A DNA stretch of 64,000 nt. Source: Mycobacterium sp. SMC-8. GTDB taxonomy: Bacteria; Actinomycetota; Actinomycetes; Mycobacteriales; Mycobacteriaceae. The notes beneath the pieces were generated by a model, which was given only the letters and a program-made list of their open reading frames with translations, had not been told where the DNA came from and did no database searches. This document shows, one piece after another, positions 43,690-52,357 of this stretch (the first letter of the stretch is position 1; each line of letters starts with the position of its first letter). The stretch lies in the NCBI RefSeq assembly GCF_025263565.1, contig NZ_CP079865.1:3968001-4032000 (forward strand), read 5' to 3'. Made by a program: the position numbers and the translations under genes.

Positions 43690-44321
43690 GGGCGTGGCAC
43701 CGCCGGTGCGCGCTGGTCGAGGAGGGTGAAGAACCCATCGACGAAGTCATGGGCCTCGGAGCCTCCATCGAATCCGTGCCACAGCATGCGCAGTCGCCCG
43801 ACGAACTCGTAGCAGGCGTCGATCGGGACCAAATATCCCCGTGGCGTGGCATCAGGGATGTCGGGGATGCGGACCAGCAGGGCCTCGGTGTCTGCGGCCA
43901 GCCGGTCAACCCGCGGGTCGGCGCCGCGAATGTCGTTCCACGCCTGCAGATCAAGTTCCGATTCGGTGGCCCCCGCCGGGCCGGGATAGAACGCCACGGT
44001 GCGCCCGAGCGAGGAGTTGTGGAAGAAGAACGCAAGGCCGACCGGGATCTGCAGGCGCTCCCACACCCGGCGGTCCAACGCGAGGTCCGGGAAGGCCAGG
44101 TATCGGTCCGGCACCGCCCGATAGCGCAATGTCGCAGCGGTATCGGTGAACAGCAGATAGCAGCCGCGACAGACACACATCAGTTGTCTGCCTTCGACGT
44201 CGACCACGTGCTGGTGTTCGTCGCCGACGGGTTCGGCGCACATCTCGCAGCGCTCCCCGGCCGGCCGGGGGGCCGCCCGATCGGCCCGGACCCGGGCCAG
44301 CACGTCGAAGGCTCCCGGCAT
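43686..44321 (-). CDS. DUF5947-like hydrogenase-cluster protein with Cys motifs
   Basis: 211 aa from ATG 44321. The N-terminal part has C25-x2-C28 (GERCEMCAEPVGDEHQHVVD) and C49-x-C51-x2-C54 (LMCVCRGCYLLFTD), a likely zinc or iron-sulfur site with nearby histidines. The rest includes ERLQIPVGLAFFFHNSSLGR and TVAFYPGPAGATESELDLQA. I associate this with DUF5947. The start shares a base with the end of the NifU-like gene, so translation is coupled. A chaperone or redox role is possible but not shown. Confidence 0.75.
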   Translation of the reverse strand: MPGAFDVLARVRADRAAPRPAGERCEMCAEPVGDEHQHVVDVEGRQLMCVCRGCYLLFTDTAATLRYRAVPDRYLAFPDLALDRRVWERLQIPVGLAFFFHNSSLGRTVAFYPGPAGATESELDLQAWNDIRGADPRVDRLAADTEALLVRIPDIPDATPRGYLVPIDACYEFVGRLRMLWHGFDGGSEAHDFVDGFFTLLDQRAPAVPRP

Positions 44322-45205
44322 CACGCCACCTCCGCGGACGCCGGTACGGCCAGCGACAACACGCCGTCGCGTTCGAGCACCGGGATCGGTTCCAGGTGGC
44401 CGTCGCCGCCGATCCCGCGCCCGGCGCGGAGCACGTCGAACCGCGCGCCGCACCCCGGGCAGTGCACCACGGTGCCGGCCAGCCGGGTCCCGGCCAATGA
44501 GCCTGCGCACGCGGCGCACCGATCGCGGTAGGCGACTACGGCGCCGTCCACGCGGCACGCCAGGGCGCTCACGCCTGCGGTGCGGAAGCCGCCGACCTCG
44601 CCGTCGCGCAAGCCGGCCAGTTCGGGCACCGGAAGCCACGTGGAGTGCCCGGCGTGCACCCGGCTCATCAACGAATGGGCCGGGATGACGCCGGGTCGGC
44701 CATCTGCTTCGGTCGCGACCACCTCGATGGCGGCGATCTCCGGGGCGGCGGTGCGGACCGCGTCCTGAACGGCGAGTTCCAGCGTCACCGACGAGGACGG
44801 GCAATTCGTGCAGCTGCCCAGCAACTGCAGGCGGACGACGCCGTCGGCCACTCCGAGCAGTGTGACGTCGCCGCCGTGTGAACCCAGATAGGGCCGTACC
44901 GCGGCGAGCGCGTCGGCCACCCGCCGTTCGGTGTCGTGCGGATGCAGACCGTGCACCAACAGCAGGCTGGCTACCAGATCGTCGGCCGTGAAGGCCTGCG
45001 CCAGTTCGGGTTTGGCGGCCAGCGCGGTGTCCAGCATCCGCTCGAGCGCGGCGCCGTAGAGGTCGGTCACCTCGCGGACCAGTTGTTCGGCGCGCTCACG
45101 GGCGGCGGTGCCGCCGGTCGCGAGCGCGTCGAGCAGCGTCTGGATCCGATCACCCGCCGTGCGCCACTGTGCGTCGTCGCGGCGCGGCGGGGCCGGCGGG
45201 CCCAT
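44321..45205 (-). CDS. NifU-domain protein with C-terminal four-Cys (Rieske/rubredoxin-like) domain
   Basis: 294 aa. Residues about 95-165 are a NifU C-terminal domain with the cluster-binding C132-x2-C135 (LLGSCTNCPSSSVTLELA). Residues about 185-290 look like a Rieske fold (VDGAVVAYRDRCAACAGSLA, then VHCPGCGARFDVLRAGRG), but the usual C-x-H...C-x2-H is C230-x2-C233...C249-x2-C252, four Cys and no His, so a rubredoxin-like iron or zinc site is more likely. It lies 3 bp after the large-subunit gene. In the M. smegmatis Hhy cluster an iron-sulfur protein (HhyE) occupies an equivalent place, and it may take electrons from the small subunit to the quinone pool. Confidence 0.82.
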   Translation of the reverse strand: MGPPAPPRRDDAQWRTAGDRIQTLLDALATGGTAARERAEQLVREVTDLYGAALERMLDTALAAKPELAQAFTADDLVASLLLVHGLHPHDTERRVADALAAVRPYLGSHGGDVTLLGVADGVVRLQLLGSCTNCPSSSVTLELAVQDAVRTAAPEIAAIEVVATEADGRPGVIPAHSLMSRVHAGHSTWLPVPELAGLRDGEVGGFRTAGVSALACRVDGAVVAYRDRCAACAGSLAGTRLAGTVVHCPGCGARFDVLRAGRGIGGDGHLEPIPVLERDGVLSLAVPASAEVA

Positions 45206-45208
45206 GCC

Positions 45209-47005
45209 CTATTCCCCGGTGACGGACTGGGTGGGGGAGTGCAGCAGGTCCAACTGTTTGCCTCCGCCCAGATACATGTGCACACCGCACGGCAGGCACG
45301 GGTCGAAGCTGCGCACCGTGCGCATCACGTCGATGCCCTTGAAGTGCTCCCGGTCGTTCTCCTCGAAAATCGGTTGGCCCTGCACCGCGTCCTCGTACGG
45401 TCCGGGTGTCCCGTAGCTGTCGCGCGGATTGGCGTTCCACGGGGTCGGCGGATACGGGTGATAGTTCGCGATCTTGCCGTCGCGGATGACCATGTGGTGG
45501 GATAGCACCCCGCGCACCGCCTCGGTGAAGCCGCAGCCGATGCCCTCGTCGGGCACCTCGAACTTCTCCCAGGTCTTGGTGCGCCCGGCGCGGATCTCGG
45601 TCAGCGCCTTCTCGGCGAAGTGGAGCGCGCACGCGGCGGCGTACGCCTGGAAGTACGTCCGGGCCCGGTTGCGTTCCAACGTGTTCGAGCCGTACCCGGG
45701 GATCTTCCACTCCAACTCGACGGGACCTTTCAGGGCCGTCTTGGGCAGGTTGATCTGCACGCTGGTGCCGGTGGCCTTGACGTAGCCGATGTCGACCAGA
45801 CCGGCCAGCGCGGTCGACCACAGCCGCGCCAGCGGGCCGCCGCCGGTGTCCAGCGCGAGGTGATCGGTGCCGTCGAACCAGCGCGGCGACATCACCCAGC
45901 TGTACTTTTCGTCGAAGTCCCGCTTCTGCGGCTTGGGGTTGGTGTGCTGGTTCCAGGGGTGGCGCCGGTCGATCGGGTTGCCGAGCGGGTCTGTCTTGAC
46001 GAACATCTCTTGATCGGACCAGTCCTCGTAATAACTGTGGCCCAACAGGATTCGGATTCCGAGATTGATGTCGACCAGGGAGTGGGTGTGCAGCTTGCCG
46101 TCGATGATCACGCCGGGCGTGACGAACATCGCGTCACCCCAGCGCTCCATGTCCTTATAGGCGAAGTTGCACACCTCGGGATCCTGGAAGGAGCCCCAAC
46201 ATCCGAGCAGGGTGCGCCGCAGCCCCACCTGGTCGTACCCGGGCAGCGCCTCGTAGAAGAAGTCGAACAGGTCGTCGTGCATCGGCACGACCTTCTTCAT
46301 GAATTCGACATAGCGCATCAGCCGGGTCATGTAGTCGGTCATCAGCTGGACGGTGGCCGTGGTGCCGATGCCGCCCGGGTACAGCGTCGACGGGTGGACA
46401 TGGCGTCCCTCCATGAGGCAGAACATCTCCCGGGTCCACCTGCTGACCTGTAACGCTTCCCGGTAGAAGTCGCCGGTGAACGGATTGAGCGCTCTCATGA
46501 TGTCGGCGACGGTGCGGTAGCCGTGCGCGTCGGCGTGCGGGGACGGGGTGTTCTCGGCTTTGGCGAGCACGCTGGGGTTGGTCTCGGCGACCATCTTCTC
46601 GCAGTAGTCGACCCCGACCAGATTCTCCTGAAAGATGTTGTGGTCGAACATGTATTCTGCGGCTTCGCCGAGATTGATCAGCCACTCGCCGAGGTGCGGC
46701 GGTTTGACGCCGTAGGCCATGTTCTGGCAGTAGCACGAACAGGTGGCGTGGTTGTCGCCGCAGATACCGCAGATGCGGCTGGTGATGAAATGGGCGTCCC
46801 GGGGATCCTTGCCCTTCATGAAGATCGAGTAGCCGCGGAAGATCGACGAGGTGCTGTGGCACTCCACCACCTCCCGGTTCTCGAAATCGATCTTGGTGTA
46901 GATGCCGAGGCTGCCGACTATGCGGGTGATCGGGTCCCACGCCATTTCCACGAGTTGACCGGGGTCACGCTTGACGTGGGACGGCTCGGGAATGGTCGTT
47001 GTCAT
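45209..47005 (-). CDS. hhyL: [NiFe]-hydrogenase large subunit, group 1h type
   Basis: 598 aa. It carries the NiFe(CN)2CO centre. The N-terminal motif is RICGICGDNHATC (C79, C82, H86) and the C-terminal motif DPCLPCGVH (C570, C573, H576). The tail after His576 (22 residues, starting MYLGGGKQLD) would be removed by the maturation protease encoded at 41109. Length, sequence style and position next to recA match the high-affinity group 1h enzyme of M. smegmatis (Hhy, Hyd2), which oxidises atmospheric H2 during starvation. The small-subunit gene lies 88 bp upstream. Confidence 0.93.
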   Translation of the reverse strand: MTTTIPEPSHVKRDPGQLVEMAWDPITRIVGSLGIYTKIDFENREVVECHSTSSIFRGYSIFMKGKDPRDAHFITSRICGICGDNHATCSCYCQNMAYGVKPPHLGEWLINLGEAAEYMFDHNIFQENLVGVDYCEKMVAETNPSVLAKAENTPSPHADAHGYRTVADIMRALNPFTGDFYREALQVSRWTREMFCLMEGRHVHPSTLYPGGIGTTATVQLMTDYMTRLMRYVEFMKKVVPMHDDLFDFFYEALPGYDQVGLRRTLLGCWGSFQDPEVCNFAYKDMERWGDAMFVTPGVIIDGKLHTHSLVDINLGIRILLGHSYYEDWSDQEMFVKTDPLGNPIDRRHPWNQHTNPKPQKRDFDEKYSWVMSPRWFDGTDHLALDTGGGPLARLWSTALAGLVDIGYVKATGTSVQINLPKTALKGPVELEWKIPGYGSNTLERNRARTYFQAYAAACALHFAEKALTEIRAGRTKTWEKFEVPDEGIGCGFTEAVRGVLSHHMVIRDGKIANYHPYPPTPWNANPRDSYGTPGPYEDAVQGQPIFEENDREHFKGIDVMRTVRSFDPCLPCGVHMYLGGGKQLDLLHSPTQSVTGE

Positions 47006-47093
47006 CGAACTTCTTCTCTCTCTGTGACGCTGCGCAGTTCACGCGTGCGGCGGGCGTCGGGTGGTTCGCCGGGATGTGCCCGGGCCTCCGCTC

Positions 47094-48149
47094 CTACCAG
47101 GTGCGGGCCGCTCCTGATTCGAGTTTCTCGCCGGGGTGCCGCCACCGGGGTTCGTGGTCGACGGTGCGGCCGGTGATGTGGCGCAGGCTGCGGATCATCG
47201 ATCCGTACAGCCCGGACGCGGTCGAGGACAGCTTGCCGCCGGTTGGTTCGTCCATGAACGGCATGAACTTGTCCGGGAATCCTGGCATCGTGCACCCGAT
47301 ACAGATGCCGCCGACGTTCGGACATCCGCCGACCCCGTTGATCCAGCCCCGTTTGGGCACGTTGCATTTCACGACCGGACCCCAGCACCCGAGTTTCACA
47401 ATGCACTTGGGAGATCCGTACTCCGTCGCGAAGTCACCCTGCTCGTAGTAACCGCCGCGGTCACAGCCTTCGTGCACGGTCGCCCCGAACAGCCACTTGG
47501 GTCGCAGCGCGTCGTCCAGGGGGATCATCGGCGCCTGGTCGGTGGCCATGTACAGCAGGTACGTCAGCGTCTCGGAGAGGTTGTCCGGCTGGATCGGGCA
47601 GCCTGGCACGCACACGATCGGGATCCCTGCCTTGGACTTCCAGTCCCATCCGAGGTAGTCGGGCACACCCATCGCGCCGGTCGGGTTGCCTGCCATCGCA
47701 TGGATACCGCCGTAGGTGGCGCACGTCCCGACCGCGACGACGGCGGTCGCCTTCGGGGCGAGCCGGTCCAACCATTCGCTGGTGGTGATGGGCTGACCGG
47801 TTGCCGGATCGTTGCCGAACCCGCACCAGTAGCCTTCGTCCTTGATCTTCTCGTTGGGGATGGACCCCTCGACGACCAACACGAATGGTTCCAGTTCGCC
47901 TCTGTCTGCTCTGAAGAACCATTCGAGGAAGTCGTCCGCACCTCCGCTGGGCCCGCATTCGAAGTCGATCAGGGGCCAGTGGACGGCGACCTTGGGCAGA
48001 CCGGGGAGGGCGCCGAGCGCGATCTCCTCGATGCTCGGTTGGGTGGCGGCAGTCAACGCCACCGAATCGCCGTCACAACTCAGTCCGGCGTTGATCCACA
48101 GCACGTGGATCAATGCCTCTTCCGCTTTGACTGCTGCCTCGCTCGGCAT
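47094..48149 (-). CDS. hhyS: [NiFe]-hydrogenase small subunit, group 1h type
   Basis: 351 aa. It carries the iron-sulfur relay. The proximal-cluster motif is LWINAGLSCDGDS. Where most small subunits have C-x2-C this has Cys25-Asp-Gly-Asp28, agreeing with the 3Cys-1Asp proximal cluster described for actinobacterial-type (group 1h) enzymes. Further ligands are in VVAVGTCATYGGIHA, CVPGCPIQPDN, GCDRGGYYEQGDFA, KCIVKLGCWGPVVKCNVPKR and GGCPNVGGICIGCTMPGFPD. There is no twin-arginine signal, so the enzyme stays in the cytoplasm. Promoter-like elements lie in the 124-bp spacer upstream. Confidence 0.93.
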   Translation of the reverse strand: MPSEAAVKAEEALIHVLWINAGLSCDGDSVALTAATQPSIEEIALGALPGLPKVAVHWPLIDFECGPSGGADDFLEWFFRADRGELEPFVLVVEGSIPNEKIKDEGYWCGFGNDPATGQPITTSEWLDRLAPKATAVVAVGTCATYGGIHAMAGNPTGAMGVPDYLGWDWKSKAGIPIVCVPGCPIQPDNLSETLTYLLYMATDQAPMIPLDDALRPKWLFGATVHEGCDRGGYYEQGDFATEYGSPKCIVKLGCWGPVVKCNVPKRGWINGVGGCPNVGGICIGCTMPGFPDKFMPFMDEPTGGKLSSTASGLYGSMIRSLRHITGRTVDHEPRWRHPGEKLESGAARTW

Positions 48150-48230
48150 GTGTCACAGCTTTCCGGGGCCGGGCTGGGACCCCTGCGGCATCGGAGTCGA
48201 CCGTCGGCCCACTTGCACGCCGCTGGTTTT

Positions 48231-48260
48231 GGTTTACTCGCGCCGAACGGTCGTTGTCAA
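48231..48260 (-). promoter_or_regulatory. Promoter candidate before the hydrogenase structural genes
   Basis: On the minus strand TTGACA (48260-48255) and TAAACC (48236-48231) are 18 bp apart in the hypB-hhyS spacer. The -35 is perfect and the -10 is poor. It would leave a 5' leader of about 75 nt before hhyS, with GGAAAG near the start. Confidence 0.35.
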
Positions 48261-48273
48261 CGGATCGATGGAT

Positions 48274-49038
48274 CTAGGTCCCCGCACCGGTTCCGGTTTG
48301 CCGCGATCGGACCCAGCGGTACCAATCCGCGGTGCCCGCGCCGGTCTTGGCCGACACCGTCAGCACGTCGACGCCGGGGTTGACCGACCGTGCGTGGTCG
48401 GCGCAGCGGTCGACGTCGAAGTCAACGTAGGGCAGCAGATCGGATTTGTTGATCAGCACCAGCCCGGCGGCGGCGAACATGTGCGGGTACTTCAGAGGTT
48501 TGTCGGTGCCCTCGGTCACCGAGATGATCACCACCTTGGCGTGCTCCCCGAGGTCGAACATGGCCGGGCAGACCAGGTTTCCCACGTTCTCGATGAACAG
48601 CAGCGAGTGTTCGGGCGGGTTGAGAACCCCTAGCGCATCACCGATCATCTGGGCGTCCAGGTGGCAGCCGGCCCCGGTGTTGATCTGCACCGCGGGTGCG
48701 CCGGTGGCCCGGATCCGTTCGGCGTCGAGCAGGGTTTCCTGATCGCCCTCGATGACCGTCACCGGGCCGGCGGCGTCCATCTCGCGGATGGTCCGCTCCA
48801 GCAGTGTGGTCTTCCCGGCGCCGGGCGAACTGGTCAGGTTCAGCGCGAGGATGCCGCGTTGCGCGAGCCACCGGCGGTTCTGTTCGGCCAGGGCGTCGTT
48901 CTTCGCGAGTACCCGGTGCTCGAGATCGACGGTGTGGGTGCGCCGACTGTCATGGTCATGGGGGTGGTCGTGGGCGTGGTCGTGGGGGTGTCCGGTGATC
49001 GTCGATGTGTTCTCGCCGCAGCCGCAGGTTGCGCACAT
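48274..49038 (-). CDS. hypB: Nickel-insertion GTPase HypB
   Basis: 254 aa from ATG 49038. The N-terminus [13 protein letters not shown] has the CxxCGC nickel site, followed by a His-rich stretch ([19 protein letters not shown]) for nickel storage. The GTPase core has P-loop [13 protein letters not shown], metal-site [22 protein letters not shown] and NKSDL. HypB with HypA delivers Ni to the large subunit. It lies 2 bp after hypA. Confidence 0.95.
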   Translation of the reverse strand: MCATCGCGENTSTITGHPHDHAHDHPHDHDSRRTHTVDLEHRVLAKNDALAEQNRRWLAQRGILALNLTSSPGAGKTTLLERTIREMDAAGPVTVIEGDQETLLDAERIRATGAPAVQINTGAGCHLDAQMIGDALGVLNPPEHSLLFIENVGNLVCPAMFDLGEHAKVVIISVTEGTDKPLKYPHMFAAAGLVLINKSDLLPYVDFDVDRCADHARSVNPGVDVLTVSAKTGAGTADWYRWVRSRQTGTGAGT

Positions 49039-49040
49039 GG

Positions 49041-49370
49041 TCAGCTCACTTCCATCGATCGGATCCTGATGTCCTGGCCGGCGGTCACCTCGACGTCGGC
49101 ACTGCCGCAGGGGCAGAGCAGGAAGAAGTCCGCCAGCGCGAAGTCGGCGCCGCAGGCGCGGCAGTGTGCGGTGCCGGGGCGCACGTCGATGTCCAGCTGT
49201 GCGCCTTCGGCGACGGTGCCCTCGGTGGCCAGTTCGAAGCAGAACTGCATCGAGTCGGGGACCAGTGCGCACAGCGCGCCGACTTCCAGTGTCACGCCGT
49301 GCACGCGGCGTCCGGCGGCGTGTTCACACACGGCATCGACGACACTCTGGGTGATCGCCATCTCGTGCAT
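49041..49370 (-). CDS. hypA: Nickel metallochaperone HypA
   Basis: 109 aa. It begins [14 protein letters not shown], where the N-terminal His2 is the Ni ligand. The zinc site is HCRACGADF and [10 protein letters not shown]. It is the first gene of the leftward locus, immediately followed by hypB. Its upstream region is shared with the divergent recA control region. Confidence 0.94.
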   Translation of the reverse strand: MHEMAITQSVVDAVCEHAAGRRVHGVTLEVGALCALVPDSMQFCFELATEGTVAEGAQLDIDVRPGTAHCRACGADFALADFFLLCPCGSADVEVTAGQDIRIRSMEVS

Positions 49371-49796
49371 GAGAGTCCGTTCCGTGGCGGATGATCCACG
49401 ATAGGACCGGCGCGCGCGGCGCGTCCAGCCGAGCGGCGAACTCGTTGCGCCCCAAGGAGTTCGGGCTTCGAATCGCCTCGAAGCCGGTCCTGGCGTCCGG
49501 CGAGGTCGTCGCGGCGGTCCGGGGATCCCCGGCGGAGGCGGCGAGGATGTGTCCGTCGCTGAACGACGAGGCCCGTATCACGACGATGCGGCCGGCGCCG
49601 CCGAACGCCTCGGCGTAGTCGGAGAGCCGTCGTCGCGGGCGCCGGTGAAGCCGTGCGCCTTCACGACACGTGCTCATGCGCTGTCACCGCCGCCGACCTG
49701 CGGCCGGTACCTGTACGCCGCCATCTCGGCGGTACCGGCCGGGATCCGGACGCGTCATGCCCGGAAAAGGTGAGCCGTCGGCGTGTCCACTTGAAT

Positions 49797-49810
49797 CGAA
49801 CACCTGTTCG
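49797..49810 (+). promoter_or_regulatory. LexA (SOS) box of recA
   Basis: CGAAC-ACCT-GTTCG, a perfect palindrome matching the mycobacterial/Bacillus-type LexA box GAAC-N4-GTTC, about 120 bp before recA. It represses the LexA-controlled recA promoter until damage. Confidence 0.85.
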
Positions 49811-49853
49811 TCTACTGTGGGGGGAGTTCGACCGCAGACATCGTACGAAGGAC

Positions 49854-49876
49854 TTGTCGGTGGCTTCGCCTAGCGT
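49854..49876 (+). promoter_or_regulatory. PafBC-dependent RecA-NDp promoter of recA
   Basis: TTGTCGGTG (49854-49862), exactly 8 nt, then TAGCGT (49871-49876): a full match to the LexA-independent damage promoter TTGTCRGTG-N8-TANNNT, at the position of recA promoter P1 in M. tuberculosis. Confidence 0.8.
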
Positions 49877-49929
49877 CACGGCCAACCGACCGAGAACCGG
49901 TCAACAACGACTACCGGAGAGGTATCACC

Positions 49930-50982
49930 ATGGCACCGCAAGCCCCTGATCGCGAGAAGGCCCTGGAACTGGCGCTCGCGCAGATCGACAAGAACTTCGG
50001 CAAGGGGTCGGTGATGCGACTCGGCGAGGACGTGCGCCCGCCGATCGCGGTCATTCCGACCGGGTCGATCGCCCTCGACGTCGCGCTCGGTATCGGCGGA
50101 TTGCCCCGCGGCCGTGTCATCGAGATCTACGGTCCGGAGTCCTCCGGTAAGACCACCGTCGCGCTGCACGCCGTCGCCAACGCGCAGGCCGCCGGCGGTA
50201 TCGCCGCCTTCATCGACGCCGAGCACGCGCTGGACCCGGAGTACGCCAAGAAGCTCGGTGTCGACACCGACGCGCTGCTGGTGTCCCAGCCTGACACCGG
50301 TGAGCAGGCACTCGAGATCGCCGACATGCTGGTGCGCTCCGGCGCGCTGGACATCCTGGTCATCGACTCGGTGGCGGCGCTGGTGCCGCGCGCGGAGATC
50401 GAAGGGGAGATGGGCGACAGCCACGTCGGCCTGCAGGCCCGCCTGATGAGCCAGGCGCTGCGCAAGATGACCGGGGCGCTGAACAATTCGGGCACCACCG
50501 CGATCTTCATCAACCAGCTGCGCGAGAAGATCGGCGTGATGTTCGGGTCCCCCGAGACCACCACGGGCGGTAAGGCGCTGAAGTTCTACGCCTCGGTCCG
50601 CCTGGACGTGCGGCGCATCGAGACGCTCAAGGACGGCACCGACGCGGTCGGCAACCGCACCCGGGTCAAGGTCGTCAAGAACAAGGTCTCGCCGCCGTTC
50701 AAGCAGGCCGAGTTCGACATCCTGTACGGCCGCGGGATCAGCCGGGAGGGCTCGCTCATCGACATGGGTGTCGAGCAGGGCTTCATCCGCAAGTCCGGAT
50801 CCTGGTTCACCTATGACGGGGAGCAGCTCGGCCAGGGTAAGGAGAACGCCCGGAACTTCCTGCTGCAGAACCCCGACGTGGCCAACGAGATCGAGAAGAA
50901 GATCAAAGAGAAGCTCGGTATCGGGGCTCAGTTGACCGATGATGCAGCCGATGACGCTCTTCCCGCTCCCGTCGACTTCTGA
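49930..50982 (+). CDS. recA: Recombinase RecA
   Basis: 350 aa. Strand-exchange protein and LexA co-protease. P-loop GPESSGKT (68-75), Walker [17 protein letters not shown]-binding loop regions around [14 protein letters not shown] and [20 protein letters not shown]. The sequence is continuous, with no intein, unlike M. tuberculosis recA. A strong GGAGAGG precedes ATG 49930. Both a LexA box and a PafBC-type promoter lie upstream. recX overlaps its 3' end. Confidence 0.98.
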   Translation: MAPQAPDREKALELALAQIDKNFGKGSVMRLGEDVRPPIAVIPTGSIALDVALGIGGLPRGRVIEIYGPESSGKTTVALHAVANAQAAGGIAAFIDAEHALDPEYAKKLGVDTDALLVSQPDTGEQALEIADMLVRSGALDILVIDSVAALVPRAEIEGEMGDSHVGLQARLMSQALRKMTGALNNSGTTAIFINQLREKIGVMFGSPETTTGGKALKFYASVRLDVRRIETLKDGTDAVGNRTRVKVVKNKVSPPFKQAEFDILYGRGISREGSLIDMGVEQGFIRKSGSWFTYDGEQLGQGKENARNFLLQNPDVANEIEKKIKEKLGIGAQLTDDAADDALPAPVDF

Positions 50983-51511
50983 CCCGGCCGGAGCTCAGGT
51001 CGACGAGTCCGACAAGCGTGCTGAGCAGGCGCGGGCCCTGTGCCTGCGTCTGCTCACCGCCCGGGCTAGGACGCGTGCCGAGCTCGAGGCGCAGCTCGCC
51101 AAGCGCGGATACCCCGACGGCGTGAGCGTCGCGGTCCTGGACCGCTTGACGCAGGTCGGCCTGATCGACGACGAGGACTTCGCTGAGCAGTGGGTGCGGT
51201 CGCGACGCATCAACGCCGGAAAGGGCAAGCGCGCCCTGGCCGCCGAGTTGCGCAAGAAGGGCGTCGACGACGAGGTGATCGACGCGGCGTTGGCCGGGAT
51301 CGATGCCGGCGCCGAACGCACCCGTGCCGAACAACTGGTCCGTGACAAGCTACGCCGCGAGAAGCTCGGCGACCCCGACGACAGGGATGCCGAGAACAAG
51401 GTGGTGCGACGGCTGGTGGGAATGCTGGCCCGCCGTGGCTACAACCAGTCGATGGCGCTGGACGTGGTGACCGCCGAGTTGGCGAACGAAAGGGAGCGTC
51501 GGAAAGTGTGA
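50951..51511 (+). CDS. recX: RecA regulator RecX
   Basis: About 186 aa from ATG 50951 (ATGs at 50939 and 50942 are also in frame). It overlaps recA by 32 bp, as in other mycobacteria, where recX is co-transcribed. RecX caps RecA filaments. It is all helical, with repeated three-helix units: [20 protein letters not shown], then [40 protein letters not shown] and a C-terminal [13 protein letters not shown]. The length is normal. Confidence 0.95.
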   Translation: MTLFPLPSTSDPAGAQVDESDKRAEQARALCLRLLTARARTRAELEAQLAKRGYPDGVSVAVLDRLTQVGLIDDEDFAEQWVRSRRINAGKGKRALAAELRKKGVDDEVIDAALAGIDAGAERTRAEQLVRDKLRREKLGDPDDRDAENKVVRRLVGMLARRGYNQSMALDVVTAELANERERRKV

Positions 51512-51665
51512 GCTCAGCAGGTGCTCGACCAGCGCGGTGTCCTCGACATCGGGAATTTCCGACTCGGCATCCGTACGGACTGGCGTTGTGGCAGAAGCGC
51601 ATTGAACGTCTGCTGACCGACCGGGTCGACGAACTCGGAGTCCGCGGGACTGACTGACGCACTGT

Positions 51666-51935
51666 CTACGTGGTTCGGGGCGTCCGCCGCGGTGACGGGG
51701 TGAGGTCGGCGATCAGGGTACGAATGATGACGCGGCGCAGCACGATCAGCACGGCGGCCACCGTGATCGCTGTCCACGACGAATCCACGCTCAACCGCAG
51801 CAGCCCGGCCGCGGTGAGCAGCTCGAGCGTCACCCGCAAGGCGGGCAGGGGTCGGCGGAAGACGATCAGCGCCGCCGACCCCAGCACGATGCCGGCGAGC
51901 GCGAAGCACCATGACGCGTCGAGGACGACGTTCAC
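51666..51935 (-). CDS. Small membrane protein, unknown
   Basis: 89 aa from GTG 51935, overlapping the DUF1622 gene stop by 4 bp. Three hydrophobic segments (ASWCFALAGIVLGSAALIVF, LLTAAGLLRLSV, WTAITVAAVLIVLRRVIIRT) end in a basic tail. No family is recognised. The overlap suggests it works with the DUF1622 protein. Confidence 0.68.
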   Translation of the reverse strand: MNVVLDASWCFALAGIVLGSAALIVFRRPLPALRVTLELLTAAGLLRLSVDSSWTAITVAAVLIVLRRVIIRTLIADLTPSPRRTPRTT

Positions 51936-52345
51936 GACACCGGTGGGGGATCGGCTGTGGGCCGCGGGTGGCGCAACAGCTCGATCTCGCGTTGCTCCTG
52001 GGCGATCTCGCGGTTGAGGAAATAGTTGAGCGCCGTGCGGATCGCCGCGATCGCGGCGAGCTTGCCGATCTCCTCGAAGGACGGCGAGATCGCGGTGCGC
52101 AACACGTCAGCCGCGAGCTGGAATTCAAGCCCCAGCACCAAGAACCGGGCCAAGGTGAGCCGGACGGCGGAGAACTGGTTGATGTTGCGCCGGCCCAGGG
52201 CGGCGACGAACTTCACGATCGCGACGACGGCGCCGATCATGATGACCACCGCTCCGCACGCCTCGATCAGGCGGACCATCAGATCGACCATGTCCCGCAG
52301 CGTCGACTCGGGCAGCACCTCGAAGGCCAGCAGGGTGGAACTCAT
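51932..52345 (-). CDS. DUF1622 family membrane protein
   Basis: 137 aa. Hydrophobic segments at about 25-50 (IEACGAVVIMIGAVVAIVKF) and 60-80 precede the family-typical RLTLARFLVLGLEFQLAADV then LRTAISPSFEEIGKLAAIAA and IRTALNYFLNREIAQEQREI. This resembles an ion-channel-like small membrane protein of unknown function. It lies 12 bp downstream of gluD and may be the tail of the glu operon. Confidence 0.85.
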   Translation of the reverse strand: MSSTLLAFEVLPESTLRDMVDLMVRLIEACGAVVIMIGAVVAIVKFVAALGRRNINQFSAVRLTLARFLVLGLEFQLAADVLRTAISPSFEEIGKLAAIAAIRTALNYFLNREIAQEQREIELLRHPRPTADPPPVS

Positions 52346-52357
52346 CGGCGGTCCGCG

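Larger units (their letters stand above)
49371..49929. other. 559-bp divergent control region between hypA and recA
   Basis: No convincing gene. Several reading frames are open because of the base composition, but none has a start signal or a recognisable product. The right 140 bp hold two recA promoter elements. The left part must hold the hypA promoter, for which I see no clear boxes. A GC-rich hairpin (CCGCC-ATCTC-GGCGG, near 49720) is present. Confidence 0.5.

Noticed and set aside
47094..48149. Twin-arginine export of the hydrogenase
   Set aside because: The small subunit starts MPSEAAVKAEEALIHVLW with no RR signal or hydrophobic segment.
45209..48149. Group 2a (Huc) hydrogenase
   Set aside because: The 598-aa large subunit, the C-D-G-D motif of the small subunit and the location beside recA fit group 1h (Hhy) instead; no HucM-like gene is seen.
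49391..49885. Small genes in the hypA-recA spacer
   Set aside because: Open frames on both strands have no ribosome site, no recognisable product, and overlap the recA promoters.
49930..50982. RecA intein as in M. tuberculosis
   Set aside because: RecA is continuous at 350 aa with normal spacing between motifs.
51514..52128. 204-aa leftward frame after recX
   Set aside because: It overlaps the DUF1622 and small membrane genes in another frame and has Arg/Ser/Pro-rich shadow composition.
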